60,666 bases of DNA from Acidobacteriota bacterium (GTDB taxonomy: Bacteria; Acidobacteriota; Terriglobia; Acidiferrales; UBA7541). Shown piece by piece: positions 17,160 to 25,445 of the stretch (its first letter is position 1; each line of letters begins with the position of its first letter). The translations under genes and the position numbers were made by a program. The stretch is from positions 1 through 60,666 of the forward strand of contig QHYZ01000103.1 of the NCBI GenBank assembly GCA_003225295.1. Direction: 5' to 3'. The notes below the pieces were generated by a model. It ran no database searches. It saw only the letters and a program-made list of their open reading frames with translations, and was not told the origin of the DNA.

Positions 17160-17539
17160 GAAACCCTCCTCTAGTTAGTACATGGCCGTGTAATCGTATT
17201 TGAATCGGGTCCAGAATCCAAGACAGGTCGTTATCTGCTGTCAAGTCCATTTGACCCCGCCAACTTTCGCGACGGATTTCAAGTCTACGAGTGATATGAC
17301 GTTAACCAGGCAGTTGGCTCAAACTCTGGCCCAAACTCTCACACACGTTGTCTCCGTCGACCTCCACGTGGATGCACAGCATATCCTAGATGTCGCACCT
17401 AGAATATTGGACGGAAGCGCGTAGCCGATTACAATTCATTCTTGACTGTAAGATTGCGAGCCCGCTGGGCTATATTGAACGCCATGGGCTTCCCTGCGCG
17501 GCTCGCTCGGCGTCTAATAATGACGGAGGTGATTGTCTT
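17160..17539. other. Intergenic region between divergent small genes
   Basis: No coding sequence was recognised. It should hold the promoters of the flanking divergent genes. A short imperfect repeat (GCTCAAACTCT / GCCCAAACTCT near 17319-17339) is the only pattern noted. Confidence 0.5.
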
Positions 17540-18049
17540 ATGATTCGGCACTTATCAATCGTCACGTGCATTTGCCTGGCGGCAACTGGCTTGGCAGCTA
17601 CTGGTCTGGCCGCGCAACTTCGAAGACCAGATTTCAGCGGCACTTGGCAAGTAGACCCGATACGTAGTTCGAAGGAAACGCGGCTCGTCAGATGGATCGA
17701 GCCGCCGCCCACCAACGGATGGTTTTTCTCGTTGGTGCCCGAGAGGTTTACACACCACGAGCCTTATTTGGTGATCGTCGACGCGCATGGTCAACGAATT
17801 AAAATGACGACTGACGGCAAGGAGAAAGTAAATCAGCTGTCCAGTGGGTTGGTGCACCGTTCCAAAACGAGATGGGACGGGAACGAGTTGGTTACGGAGT
17901 GGAGCATAGAGCGCGATGGCAAGACAAGCGTGCGCGGCATGGACCGGCGCTCCCTTTCAGCAGACGGCGAGGAGCTGATAGATGATAGGACAATTGCGGT
18001 CTCCTTCGCCGAGCAGCACTTTCGCATCGTGTGGGTCAAGAACGAATAG
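17540..18049 (+). CDS. Small secreted protein of unknown function
   Basis: A 169-residue exported protein. The signal peptide is MIRHLSIVTCICLAATGLAA ending near GLAAQ. The mature domain opens PDFSGTWQVDPIRSSKE, a lipocalin-like or avidin-like start often seen in acidobacterial secreted proteins, and contains repeated beta-strand patterns (WDGNELVTEWSIERDGK). I chose the ATG at 17540 because GGAGGTG lies at 17525-17531 and the signal peptide starts there; the longer frame from 17390 has none. It is convergent with the frameshifted gene that follows. Function unknown. Confidence 0.8.
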   Translation: MIRHLSIVTCICLAATGLAATGLAAQLRRPDFSGTWQVDPIRSSKETRLVRWIEPPPTNGWFFSLVPERFTHHEPYLVIVDAHGQRIKMTTDGKEKVNQLSSGLVHRSKTRWDGNELVTEWSIERDGKTSVRGMDRRSLSADGEELIDDRTIAVSFAEQHFRIVWVKNE

Positions 18050-18096
18050 GTAAGCAAACGGGCGTAATCGGAAACTTGGGCACTCAACGACGCCGT

Positions 18097-18704
18097 TTAC
18101 CCGCGACCTGGCGGGGCTTTCAAAGCAAGATATTTGTCGTTCCACCATTTGACCAGCTGTCCGTGTTCCTCGTGGCTGACCCAGACAAGGTTTTCGCCGA
18201 CACCGGCGTCACCACCGAGCGCGATTGGTTTCACATACCATTTTATTTTTCCGGTAAAGCGCCCGTCAGGTTGCAAGGCAGTTTTTCCGTCGGGGACAGA
18301 AAACGATGAAGGTATAGCGTGTCAAGAGGAAGAGTAGGAATCGAATAAGTCTGACCGGCTGCGTTTCGTACAATGAAATCATCCCAGCGTCGCAGCCCCA
18401 GAACTTTGAACCCAGGCAACAATCGCAAGACTTCATAACGCTCCGATACCGCTGCTGCTTCCGACTCATCGAACAGGACCAAGTAATCTTCGCCGTGCCA
18501 ATCTCGCGCATGTTCACTCCCAGCTACGTGTTGATGGTCGGAAGTATTCAAATGTCTATGCTCCACGGAAAAAACAACGGTAGTAAACCTCGGAAAGAGG
18601 GCTAACTCTTGTTTCGCGTCCATCTGACGAGCCCCCTTCGAGGCAGATTCCATGTGGACGCGAACGACGCAGATTTCCCCGGAAGAGCGAACACCACCTA
18701 CCAC
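18097..18704 (-). pseudogene. Frameshifted conserved gene of unknown function
   Basis: The first frame (GTG 18704 to about 18305) carries RRWDDFIVRNAAGQTYSIPT and ends at a premature stop near 18243. One base out of frame, from about 18300 on, the sequence reads VPDGKTALQPDGRFTGKIKW and ends LVWVSHEEHGQLVKWWNDKY with a TAA at 18097-18099. The two halves join into one continuous protein if one base is added in the A4 run (18300-18303), so this is a one-base deletion or a sequencing error. The start overlaps the upstream exported-protein gene by 7 nt, suggesting an operon. The mature gene would encode about 200 residues. Function unknown. Confidence 0.75.
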
Positions 18705-19255
18705 ACGGTGTGCACCTTGAGGCTACGCGGAATTCTAAGGGATGGTTTGTAATGACAATCTTCGAAATCAAGCTTGTCCACGTAAACGAGCAGCCGTACG
18801 TAGTCGTCTTTGGCACTTCCATTGCCACGAATGCCACAAGATTCGACGTCGACGGCCTGCCCGGGAGGCAGAGGTGACGAGCTGACCGTTCCGGAGCCTC
18901 CACCCGCACCACCGATCGTGGAAAGCATAAGCATGATTTCGAATTGCTGAACGGTCCGATCGCTCCGGTTCTGAATCCTGTACTTGGCGCAGTCTCGTTC
19001 AGTATGTTGCTCGTGGGAAACGGAAACCCACATTCCGGTCAGGTCCACGGAAACCACCTCGATTGGAGAGTCAGGCTGTTCGACGACGTACACCAGCGGC
19101 GCGATGTCGTCTGGCCCGCTGACCATGGGCTGCGCTGGTTCGCCATGAACAGCAAAACCACATGAATTACCGCTCTGTTGCGACTGTCGAGCTAGGCCGA
19201 AGCCGAAACTCACAACCAGCAGAAGCAAAACCAAGAACGTTACTCTCGTTTTCAT
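18698..19255 (-). CDS. Exported protein of unknown function
   Basis: A 185-residue protein with signal peptide MKTRVTFLVLLLLVVSFGFG and a mature beta-rich domain (QPDSPIEVVSVDLTGMWVSV; RTVQQFEIMLMLSTIGGAGG). Four Cys in the mature part could form disulphides. The ATG at 19255 has GGGGAGG upstream, while an ATG at 19288 would precede the signal peptide by 11 residues. It overlaps the frameshifted gene downstream, and the pair is probably co-transcribed. No family is recognised. Confidence 0.75.
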   Translation of the reverse strand: MKTRVTFLVLLLLVVSFGFGLARQSQQSGNSCGFAVHGEPAQPMVSGPDDIAPLVYVVEQPDSPIEVVSVDLTGMWVSVSHEQHTERDCAKYRIQNRSDRTVQQFEIMLMLSTIGGAGGGSGTVSSSPLPPGQAVDVESCGIRGNGSAKDDYVRLLVYVDKLDFEDCHYKPSLRIPRSLKVHTVW

Positions 19256-19495
19256 GTTGTGCCTCCCCGGCGTGTGATCATACAGCACTGTATTCGTCCC
19301 TTAAACTTTCAACTTCAAAGTCCCGATTAGTTCCCGTCTATATGACATTCGCGAGTGAGTTCACATCTCCGCCAACGTGCTTACCGGACATGGAACACCT
19401 TGATCGGTATCATTTTGGCCGGGGCAGGCGGGATGCGGCAAGAGAAGGGTGTACAATGCGCTCGTTTTTTAAAGGCAAGAGGAGAGTCAGTTCCG

Positions 19496-19858
19496 ATGGG
19501 TGAAAATCCTACTCCGCGAAGCATCTGGTGGGGGCGCGCGGATTGGTTCGTCTTCGTCCCCTGGTTCCTCGTGTTGGCCAGCTTTTGGATCTATCTTTTT
19601 GGGCCAGACCGCGCGCCATGGACGGAAGCGATGCACGAGTTCTATGGAATGCGCCATACCGCCGAAATCCACACACCCTGGGTGATGTTCGGATCACTGC
19701 CTATTATTCTTTATTCGTTTACGCTCTTCCTGCGTCGCCGGCTTCTGTTCGGGCGGGTTGCAAGATCATGGACGATCGCAATCGCGATCTTGTTCATCGT
19801 CCTGGCAGCAGCCACCGGCCTGGAGGCCTTGGCCACCTACGCCAGTTCGTTTCTGTGA
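19496..19858 (+). CDS. Small integral membrane protein
   Basis: A 120-residue protein with three predicted membrane helices: WFVFVPWFLVLASFWIYLFG, PWVMFGSLPIILYSFTLFL and WTIAIAILFIVLAAATGLEA. The ATG at 19496 is preceded by AGGAGAG; a longer frame from 19355 has no hydrophobic start. It stands alone, divergent from the exported-protein pair. Function unknown. Confidence 0.65.
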   Translation: MGENPTPRSIWWGRADWFVFVPWFLVLASFWIYLFGPDRAPWTEAMHEFYGMRHTAEIHTPWVMFGSLPIILYSFTLFLRRRLLFGRVARSWTIAIAILFIVLAAATGLEALATYASSFL

Positions 19859-20177
19859 TCCGTGCTATTGCCAGGGGCTATTTTGGCGCTGGCAAGCGTA
19901 CGAAAAAGCAAAGCCACTGGACTCCGCGGTAGCCGAGGGGCCTTGCTAACGCCCCCGAGAGCTTTGGCATCGAGATAATCGGTTCGTTGACAGTGGCTTG
20001 CAGAAATATATAGTGGAGGTTGTCTGGTTTTGCCTCCTTCATAGCTCCGAGAACCTTAGTTTTTGCGTAGCTTCGTGATCCTGCGTCCTCGCCCACCGTG
20101 GCAGGGCACACTACGGCTGACGTTGCGAAGCGCTCGGGCTGATCAGATGCAAATCGACTAGAAGACGAGGGACTTCG
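19859..20177. other. Intergenic stretch with nothing recognised
   Basis: No gene or RNA was recognised. The longest frame (minus strand) has no domain-like sequence. The last bases contain the ribosome-binding site GAGGGA of the next gene. Confidence 0.5.
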
Positions 20178-21491
20178 ATGCAAGCATCAGGTGGAACCGG
20201 AACTCCGGAGCGGGAGCGATGGAAGAACGTAGAAGAGTTATGCGACCGCTACCTGGGCGGGCGCCCGTCCGAAGCCGCACTTCAAGTGCTCAGGAACGCA
20301 GAACAGCAACGGCCGGAAGTGCGCGATTTCGTGGAGCGCGCGTTTCGGCTCATGGCACTCTCGAAGTTCGATCCGCGCGATTTTTCTCCCTTCGTGGCAC
20401 GCTTCTTCACAGTGATAGCGCCAGGCATTTTGCCTGGCGCCTGGGGAGGAATCGTGCCGCCCTTCACGCTCCCGGGGCGGCATAGGAAAATCGATGCCTA
20501 TTTGCGCGCGAATGAATGGGCGAACTTCGAGCCAGGGACGGTCTTGTTGGATGTGGGATGCGGGTTTCCTCCTCAGACTTCCATTGAAGCGGCGGAGGCG
20601 TTTCCGGAATGGCGAATCGTTGGCGCGGATCCGACTTTTGAACAATATCTCCTGTACGACGAACGCGAGAACTATGCATGTCTCGACCGGACGGGAAGAG
20701 TGCGGTATTTTCAAGCCAGCCGCCCGGAAGAGTTTCTCCCCCTGTACTCCGATCGGGACGCTACGATTCAGCATTTTTCGCAGGCGTTCGCACAACTGCT
20801 CCCCAGTCTTCCCACCGATGAGGGAACACTATCCACTGCGGAACACGACGGCAGGCGTCTGGTCCGCCATCCTTTGAGTGCCTACGAGCGATCCAACCTC
20901 ACATTCGTTCAGGGGGGATTTGGATCAAGCGGCTTGCCGGAAGCGGGAGTCGTGCGCAGTTTCAACGTGCTTATCTACTACGACGCGGATTTTCGACGCG
21001 AGGCGGAGGAATGGGTGGCGCAGGTTCTGCGGCCGGGGGGATTGTTCGTTTGCGGCCGGGACGACTCGGAATCGCTAAATGCTCATTATTCGGTGTACCG
21101 CAGCGAGGGCGGTCGGCTAGTGGAGAAGGAATTTGCGTTCGGCGTAGAAACAGTCCGTCATTCCGTCTGGTTTGCTCTGCACGATGGCGAGCGGGAGACC
21201 TGGCGGCTTGCGGAATTGTTGGGAACTCTGCGGTCCGATCGGGAGTTTCTGCACGATTACGACACCCGGTTGGACGCTCTGTTGGCAGAAAACAGGATGG
21301 CCATTCGGGATGAGAAAGGATGTCTCGTTGAGCCGCCCGACCCCATCGAGGCGGCGCGGGCGCTTCCGGTCTACCAAGAGATCGCGCATGAGATCGAGGG
21401 GGAGTTCGCCGATAGGGCTGTATCCGTGCTTAAGCGAGCGGGCCTGCATGCGTGGCGAAATCCAGTGGGACACATCGCCGTCGGTGCCTGA
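20178..21491 (+). CDS. SAM-dependent methyltransferase-like protein
   Basis: A 437-residue soluble protein. Motif I of class I methyltransferases is at about 121-130 (VLLDVGCGFPPQTS), with the acidic end of strand 2 in WRIVGADPTFEQ (about 145-156) and motif IV/post-I in VVRSFNVLIYYDADF and RPGGLFVCGRDD. The N-terminal 110 residues are helical and of unknown role. The substrate cannot be told. A perfect 10-bp inverted repeat (20418-20440) lies inside the gene. It is monocistronic, with GAGGGA before the start. Confidence 0.75.
   Translation: MQASGGTGTPERERWKNVEELCDRYLGGRPSEAALQVLRNAEQQRPEVRDFVERAFRLMALSKFDPRDFSPFVARFFTVIAPGILPGAWGGIVPPFTLPGRHRKIDAYLRANEWANFEPGTVLLDVGCGFPPQTSIEAAEAFPEWRIVGADPTFEQYLLYDERENYACLDRTGRVRYFQASRPEEFLPLYSDRDATIQHFSQAFAQLLPSLPTDEGTLSTAEHDGRRLVRHPLSAYERSNLTFVQGGFGSSGLPEAGVVRSFNVLIYYDADFRREAEEWVAQVLRPGGLFVCGRDDSESLNAHYSVYRSEGGRLVEKEFAFGVETVRHSVWFALHDGERETWRLAELLGTLRSDREFLHDYDTRLDALLAENRMAIRDEKGCLVEPPDPIEAARALPVYQEIAHEIEGEFADRAVSVLKRAGLHAWRNPVGHIAVGA
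20418..20440. repeat. Perfect inverted repeat inside the methyltransferase gene
   Basis: GCGCCAGGCA (20418-20427), loop TTT, then TGCCTGGCGC (20431-20440): a 10-bp perfect stem. It codes for part of a Gly/Pro turn region. No U-tract follows, so it is not a terminator for the plus strand. It may be accidental or a pause signal. Confidence 0.6.
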
Positions 21492-21648
21492 CAGGTCATC
21501 GTTCTGGACGCCGCTGAGTTGCCCGGTTACGTCCGTTCCTAACGGGTTGAGCGCATGGACCCGCCGATTTCGTTCCACATGGCCTGATTAAACGCCGAAA
21601 TCGTACAAGTGGATCTCCGGTTATACACGGGAGTTAGGCCGAATTCGG

Positions 21649-22299
21649 TCAGCAGAGTCCTATCTTCTTCCGAACTTTATCGACAAATTCCGGGTCTAAG
21701 GCGTATTTGGTTTGCAGGCTCTTCCCCGTGAGGCATGGACTACTGTTTAGTAATACTAAATAGTCTGCATCCGTTTGTTTGTGAAAATAATCCAAGTTCT
21801 CTTGTAAATGCGGTGTGGACGATGGAATTTGAGCATAATGCTGCATTTCGAAGGTAGGTTGTCCTGCCCAGACGGCGTGGGGTGCTGCTAGAGTTACCGA
21901 TATACATTCTTTCTCGCATCCGCGTTGTTTAAAGACCCCGGCAACCGCATGGCGCATGTCCAAAGGTTGGTCGATCCAAAGCAAAGGAGCCAGCGCTCTT
22001 GAATCAATGGACTGTCTAGCGCCAAGAACATTGATTGCTTCCAGTCGTCCGTCGGGGAAGGCGTTTCGATCTTGTGCCAGCTTCTCGATGAACTGCATAG
22101 CTTCCGGTGAAGGGTATTCTGCGAGCCGCCTGACGCTGGCAGGGTCCCCACCACTCGCGATTGCGTACAAAGCATTCATCTCGTCTCTCCGGGCGGCTTG
22201 CGTGTTCCATCGGTGCATCCACACTGCCCAAGCTCCCAGCGACACAATGAGGAAGATTGCTAAGACCGCCAGTTCAGGACGTTTCAATTTTCGGAGCAT
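21649..22299 (-). CDS. Membrane-anchored protein of unknown function
   Basis: A 216-residue protein with an N-terminal membrane anchor (PELAVLAIFLIVSLGAWAVW) and a periplasmic part with HEAT-like helices (ASVRRLAEYPSPEAMQFIEK; SRALAPLLWIDQPLDMRHAV) and a Cys-containing C-terminus. I prefer the ATG at 22299, just before the anchor, over 22437, though neither has a strong ribosome-binding site. No family is recognised. Confidence 0.6.
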   Translation of the reverse strand: MLRKLKRPELAVLAIFLIVSLGAWAVWMHRWNTQAARRDEMNALYAIASGGDPASVRRLAEYPSPEAMQFIEKLAQDRNAFPDGRLEAINVLGARQSIDSRALAPLLWIDQPLDMRHAVAGVFKQRGCEKECISVTLAAPHAVWAGQPTFEMQHYAQIPSSTPHLQENLDYFHKQTDADYLVLLNSSPCLTGKSLQTKYALDPEFVDKVRKKIGLC

Positions 22300-22989
22300 T
22301 TTGTTTCTGCTGAGACTCTCTCTCGAAGAATTTAGCCCAATGCTATCGCGAACGGGTGTGTCGACGACTCTGAGACAGGCGCTCACGAAATTTAGTGAGT
22401 TTTTCATTTGTTCGATTAGGGTGTCCAGTTTCAACAAGAAATTTCGCGCCAGGATTGCCTAGCGATCAGCAACTCGGTTGACTCACAGCATCCCCGCTTT
22501 TGGCACTGCTTAGGCGCATTTCGGTTTTCCAAAGTAGCTTGCTACTGGCAGCTGATCGTCTCCAAGGAAATCTTGGCCTTCTCCTCTGCGCGGTAATGCC
22601 TTCGCTGCCGTTTCATCTGACTTCTCCCACAGACAGCGGTTCCGGAGTGGCAACCGGCTTGTTAATCCAGACTTCGCTGGGAGGGGGCCGTGGTTTGGGA
22701 GCGCTTCGTACGAAGCGCTCCGGGTGACGTTGGTAAGCAACATCGAGCACATCTTGGCGTTGCCGCAGAATGTTTTTCGCTTGACCATCTCTTGGTTGTA
22801 CCACCGAAAGAATCTCTGACAGAATTGACTATTAACAATGAGTTGTATTGTTGTATTGAACGTTGGAGATGCGGCAACGTCGCGCTTTCCCGTGTGGAAT
22901 CCAGCGGGAAAGCGGACCGGGAACTTACCAGATGAGTCGAGAATGCGTGAGATCAGCGTTATTTTTGTTGGTGCGTGAGGCACGCTGAG
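22300..22989. other. Intergenic stretch with a long palindrome, otherwise nothing recognised
   Basis: Open frames exist on both strands but none shows a domain, signal peptide or good ribosome-binding site. The only structure is the 24-bp palindrome at 22698-22721. The stretch borders the decayed mobile-element zone. Confidence 0.5.
22698..22721. repeat. Perfect 24-bp palindrome without spacer
   Basis: GGAGCGCTTCGT followed directly by ACGAAGCGCTCC, each the reverse complement of the other. No loop and no T-run follow, so it is not a normal terminator. It may be a protein-binding site or a mobile-element end. Confidence 0.7.
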
Positions 22990-23227
22990 TCAGTGTGGCT
23001 TCAAGAATTCAAAAGTTCCATGAAGTGTGCCTGCAGCACGAATGAAATCGCGATCCACGAGAAGCCCGGACGTTTGAAGCGGTCCCCCACCGGGTCGGAC
23101 CAAGTCGAAGCTTTGAATCATCTTGCCTGAACCATCGAGCTGCAAGACCTTAGCTCCCGAAGCCACCCAGAGCGTCTTTGAGTCCTCGCACTTCGGCCCT
23201 GATCTTCGGATCGGAACATAAGCGCGC
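22990..23227 (-). pseudogene. Possible C-terminal gene fragment next to the integrase remnant
   Basis: The minus frame reads DSKTLWVASGAKVLQLDGSG and then KMIQSFDLVRPGGGPLQTSG to a TGA at 22990-22992. The repeated strand-turn pattern looks like a beta-propeller end. There is no start codon; the frame begins after a TAG near 23228 and overlaps the recombinase remnant, so it is a fragment joined to other DNA. Family not identified. Confidence 0.3.
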
Positions 23228-23674
23228 TAGCCCTCCAGCTGCGCACCGGTGCGACGCTGGTAGAACCTGAACGTACACATTGGGAGGCACGGCCACATCC
23301 GCGTGCCGGGGTTTGGGCTTGCAGAACTCTCTGCTCGACGCCTCGGTCTGCCACGTAGGTCGAATGCAGCTTTCGCAGCCGGTGCCACGAGAACCTCGGC
23401 AATTGCAGCCGCACGAGTACCGCATGAAGTTTCCGTCGCGTTAGGCTGTGCGGACCGACCGGTGTTCCCACACTGGTTTCCAACACCCAACGCTCTCGAT
23501 TTTCCTTGCTGCTCATAAGATTCACAAGCAGAACGGGGCCAAGCCGCGCAACACGTTTGCCAGCTTCATACCCAGGTGTGTCCACCTTCCGTGCCACACG
23601 TCTCTGCGCCCTCTTGAGCGTGTGTGCGTCGAGGTCGACGTCATCCGATCGCAACCTTACCCCTTCGGTCGTAG
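23150..23674 (-). pseudogene. Degenerate tyrosine recombinase
   Basis: Two minus-strand frames together rebuild an integrase catalytic domain. The first (from 23654) has LRSDDVDLDAHTLK, then NRERWVLETSVGTPVGPHSL and FSWHRLRKLHSTYVAD, the HxLR box. The second, after a shift near 23330, has HADVAVPPNVYVQVLPASH with the late His and the Tyr nucleophile region. The N-terminal half is missing and at least one frameshift is present, so it is inactive. Confidence 0.75.
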
Positions 23675-23721
23675 CCGTGAGTGCTGCTTGAGACTCAATG
23701 CAAACTCATCCTCTGAGAACC

Positions 23722-23844
23722 CAGACCCAGCGCGAGTTCGATTCCAAAACCGGCCTGTATTCCTACGGCGCCAGATACGACGACCAACAGACAGGAAGAC
23801 CTATCCGGGAAGACTTTCTGGCTTTATCAGTTGAGAGGCTATGA
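23722..23844 (+). pseudogene. RHS-repeat core fragment
   Basis: A 40-codon stretch reads QREFDSKTGLYSYGARYDDQ and then QTGRPIREDFLALS, the hallmark of the RHS-repeat-associated core near the end of Rhs/YD-repeat proteins. No upstream YD repeats and no start codon are present, so it is a remnant. Confidence 0.8.
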
Positions 23845-23941
23845 CTGATTCGCGCCAATTGGAGTCGGTTCCATTGACCAAGAATGATTGCATTGAAAGG
23901 CTGGGTCAGAAGCTGCTCAAGTCTATTGCGTGAGGTGAAGC

Positions 23942-24706
23942 ATGCCCGGCTTTAATGGGAACGATGGCCCGCCACAGAACAAACTCACGGCAAGTGTTCC
24001 AGCAATGTCCGATACGGTTGCGGCGCCGGTGCCGAGCCGCAGCGTGCCGTTGAGAAAGCCTACGTCGTCGGAAGTCGCGAGCAAAATCGTGGCAGGGCTC
24101 GGGGTCCTTGCCCTCGCGGTCGTTTTGGGAGGACCTCTGCTCTACTTTGGGTGGACCGTGGCGGGAATTGCGGGGTTGATTTTTTTCGGAGGAGGCGGGT
24201 TGCTGGTGATGTTGTTCAGCAGGGACGAAGTTTCAGCGTGCCCGTTCTGCGGGGCGGCGCTGGACAACTTGCCGAAGCCGAATGCGGATGGCGTGCCGAG
24301 ACCGGTGCAGTGCAGGAAGTGCTGGGAGTATTCGGGGCTGCAAAGGGGTTTTGTGTCCCCCTACAACCCCAACGCGGTGGAGGAGCGGCCCACGTTTCGA
24401 TCGCCGCTAGCACAGAGCGTGGTATGGCCACGCGGATGCGTGCAGCGCGGAGTGGAACCGACGCGGTTTGACGAAGTGGGCACGTTCAGCGTGAACAAAG
24501 GGTTGCTGGTGGTTGGTGCGGTGCGGGTAAAGACATTCAAACTGCCGGGTGTTCCCTACTGCGCCGCGCACAAGAAAGCTGTGGAGATGAAGACCGAAAT
24601 CGGGAACAAACTGTTTTTGGATTGGCGGTCGCTGGCGATGATGCGGCGGTATATGGCGGCGAATCGCGGGCAGTTTGTGGAGTCGAGTTCGTCGGGCAAG
24701 AGTTGA
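23942..24706 (+). CDS. Membrane protein with zinc-ribbon-like motif
   Basis: A 254-residue protein. Residues 50-90 hold two membrane helices (IVAGLGVLALAVVLGGPLLY; GIAGLIFFGGGGLLVMLF). A Cys pair CPFCG is followed about 25 residues later by CRKC, a zinc-ribbon arrangement. The C-terminal 120 residues are soluble with KLPGVPYCAAHKKAVEMKTE. GAGGTGAA lies before the ATG. It lies intact between RHS remnants, so it may be cargo or a resident gene. Function unknown. Confidence 0.7.
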   Translation: MPGFNGNDGPPQNKLTASVPAMSDTVAAPVPSRSVPLRKPTSSEVASKIVAGLGVLALAVVLGGPLLYFGWTVAGIAGLIFFGGGGLLVMLFSRDEVSACPFCGAALDNLPKPNADGVPRPVQCRKCWEYSGLQRGFVSPYNPNAVEERPTFRSPLAQSVVWPRGCVQRGVEPTRFDEVGTFSVNKGLLVVGAVRVKTFKLPGVPYCAAHKKAVEMKTEIGNKLFLDWRSLAMMRRYMAANRGQFVESSSSGKS

Positions 24707-24757
24707 GTGTCTGTACTTCAAGCGCGGGTGACACGGACTTGCCCGTCGCCGGCGCGA

Positions 24758-24896
24758 GCCAACAACTATCTCTTCGCCGGCGAACGGTTCGATCAACCTC
24801 TACTGCGATGTCTCCACCGGCAGGTTCTGGCCAATGGATTCGTACGAAGGCGATCTGCAATCTCCGGTAGCTCTTCACAATCCACGGGTGGAATGA
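24758..24896 (+). pseudogene. Second RHS-repeat core fragment, frameshifted
   Basis: ANNYLFAGERFDQ (24758-24796) shifts frame to LYCDVSTGRFWPMDSYEGDL, then QSPVALHN and a TGA at 24894-24896. YLFAGERFD followed by STGRFWPMDSYEGD is typical of an RHS core. The frameshift and short length mark it as a remnant. Confidence 0.8.
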
Positions 24897-24962
24897 CCAC
24901 TAAATCGGGCCGATCACTCTGGGCACGGTGTCGAGGATGCCAGAGGCTGTCTGTGCATGGGG

Positions 24963-25139
24963 TTATAAGCGTCGGCCGACTTTGCTTAGCATCGGTGGCA
25001 CGATATCGATGAGCCACTCCTCGTGATCGTGCAAGTCTTCGTAGCCCAGGGCCAGACCGTAGACTCTCGGGACTATCAATTCCTCCACCGTGTGTTCAAC
25101 CAGATCCACCTTCCGACAGCCCAGCCCTCCGGCCATCAT
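24963..25139 (-). pseudogene. IS1380-type transposase fragment
   Basis: A 58-residue minus frame with CRKVDLVEHTVEELIVPRVY and then GLALGYEDLHDHEEW, matching the conserved RVYGLALGYEDLNDHD-type segment of IS1380-family transposases. The rest of the transposase is missing and I found no terminal repeats. Confidence 0.75.
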
Positions 25140-25445
25140 TAGACCCCCATAAGTCCCCTTTTGCCTGGACTAAACCAAAAAACCCGGTCAGGGCACTCCT
25201 ACGCAAGCATTGGTAATCGGGGAAGTACGACGCAAAGACCCACCAAAGTGAAGCTTGCTCGGCCCGACCCTAGTAAATTTACCTCCTTTTTTTTGTTTCA
25301 ACGCAAAGAGAACAATTCTTTTGGGGGTAAGGTCTCAACACTGGCACCGGACAGAACCCCGGTGCTTGCGAGTGGCCCCCAATAAAGCGGGGGATTCTCG
25401 GGGGCGCTGCTTGCGCCTGCATGTCTGCAAGGAGGCCACACTGTC
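25140..25445 (+). other. Leader region of the multicopper oxidase operon
   Basis: A 306-nt non-coding stretch before the first oxidase gene. It ends with the ribosome-binding site AAGGAGGCC. It contains GACGCAAAGACC near 25229-25240, similar to the conserved end of c-di-GMP class I riboswitches, but the rest of that fold could not be drawn. A promoter was not pinned down. Confidence 0.4.

Noticed and set aside
22510-22983. 157-codon minus frame across the 24-bp palindrome
   Set aside because: No domain, no good start signal, and the palindrome is better explained as non-coding.
25170-25245. Calling a c-di-GMP riboswitch before the oxidase operon
   Set aside because: Only the short GACGCAAAG core matches; the P2/P3 helices and tetraloop receptor could not be found, so no feature was called.
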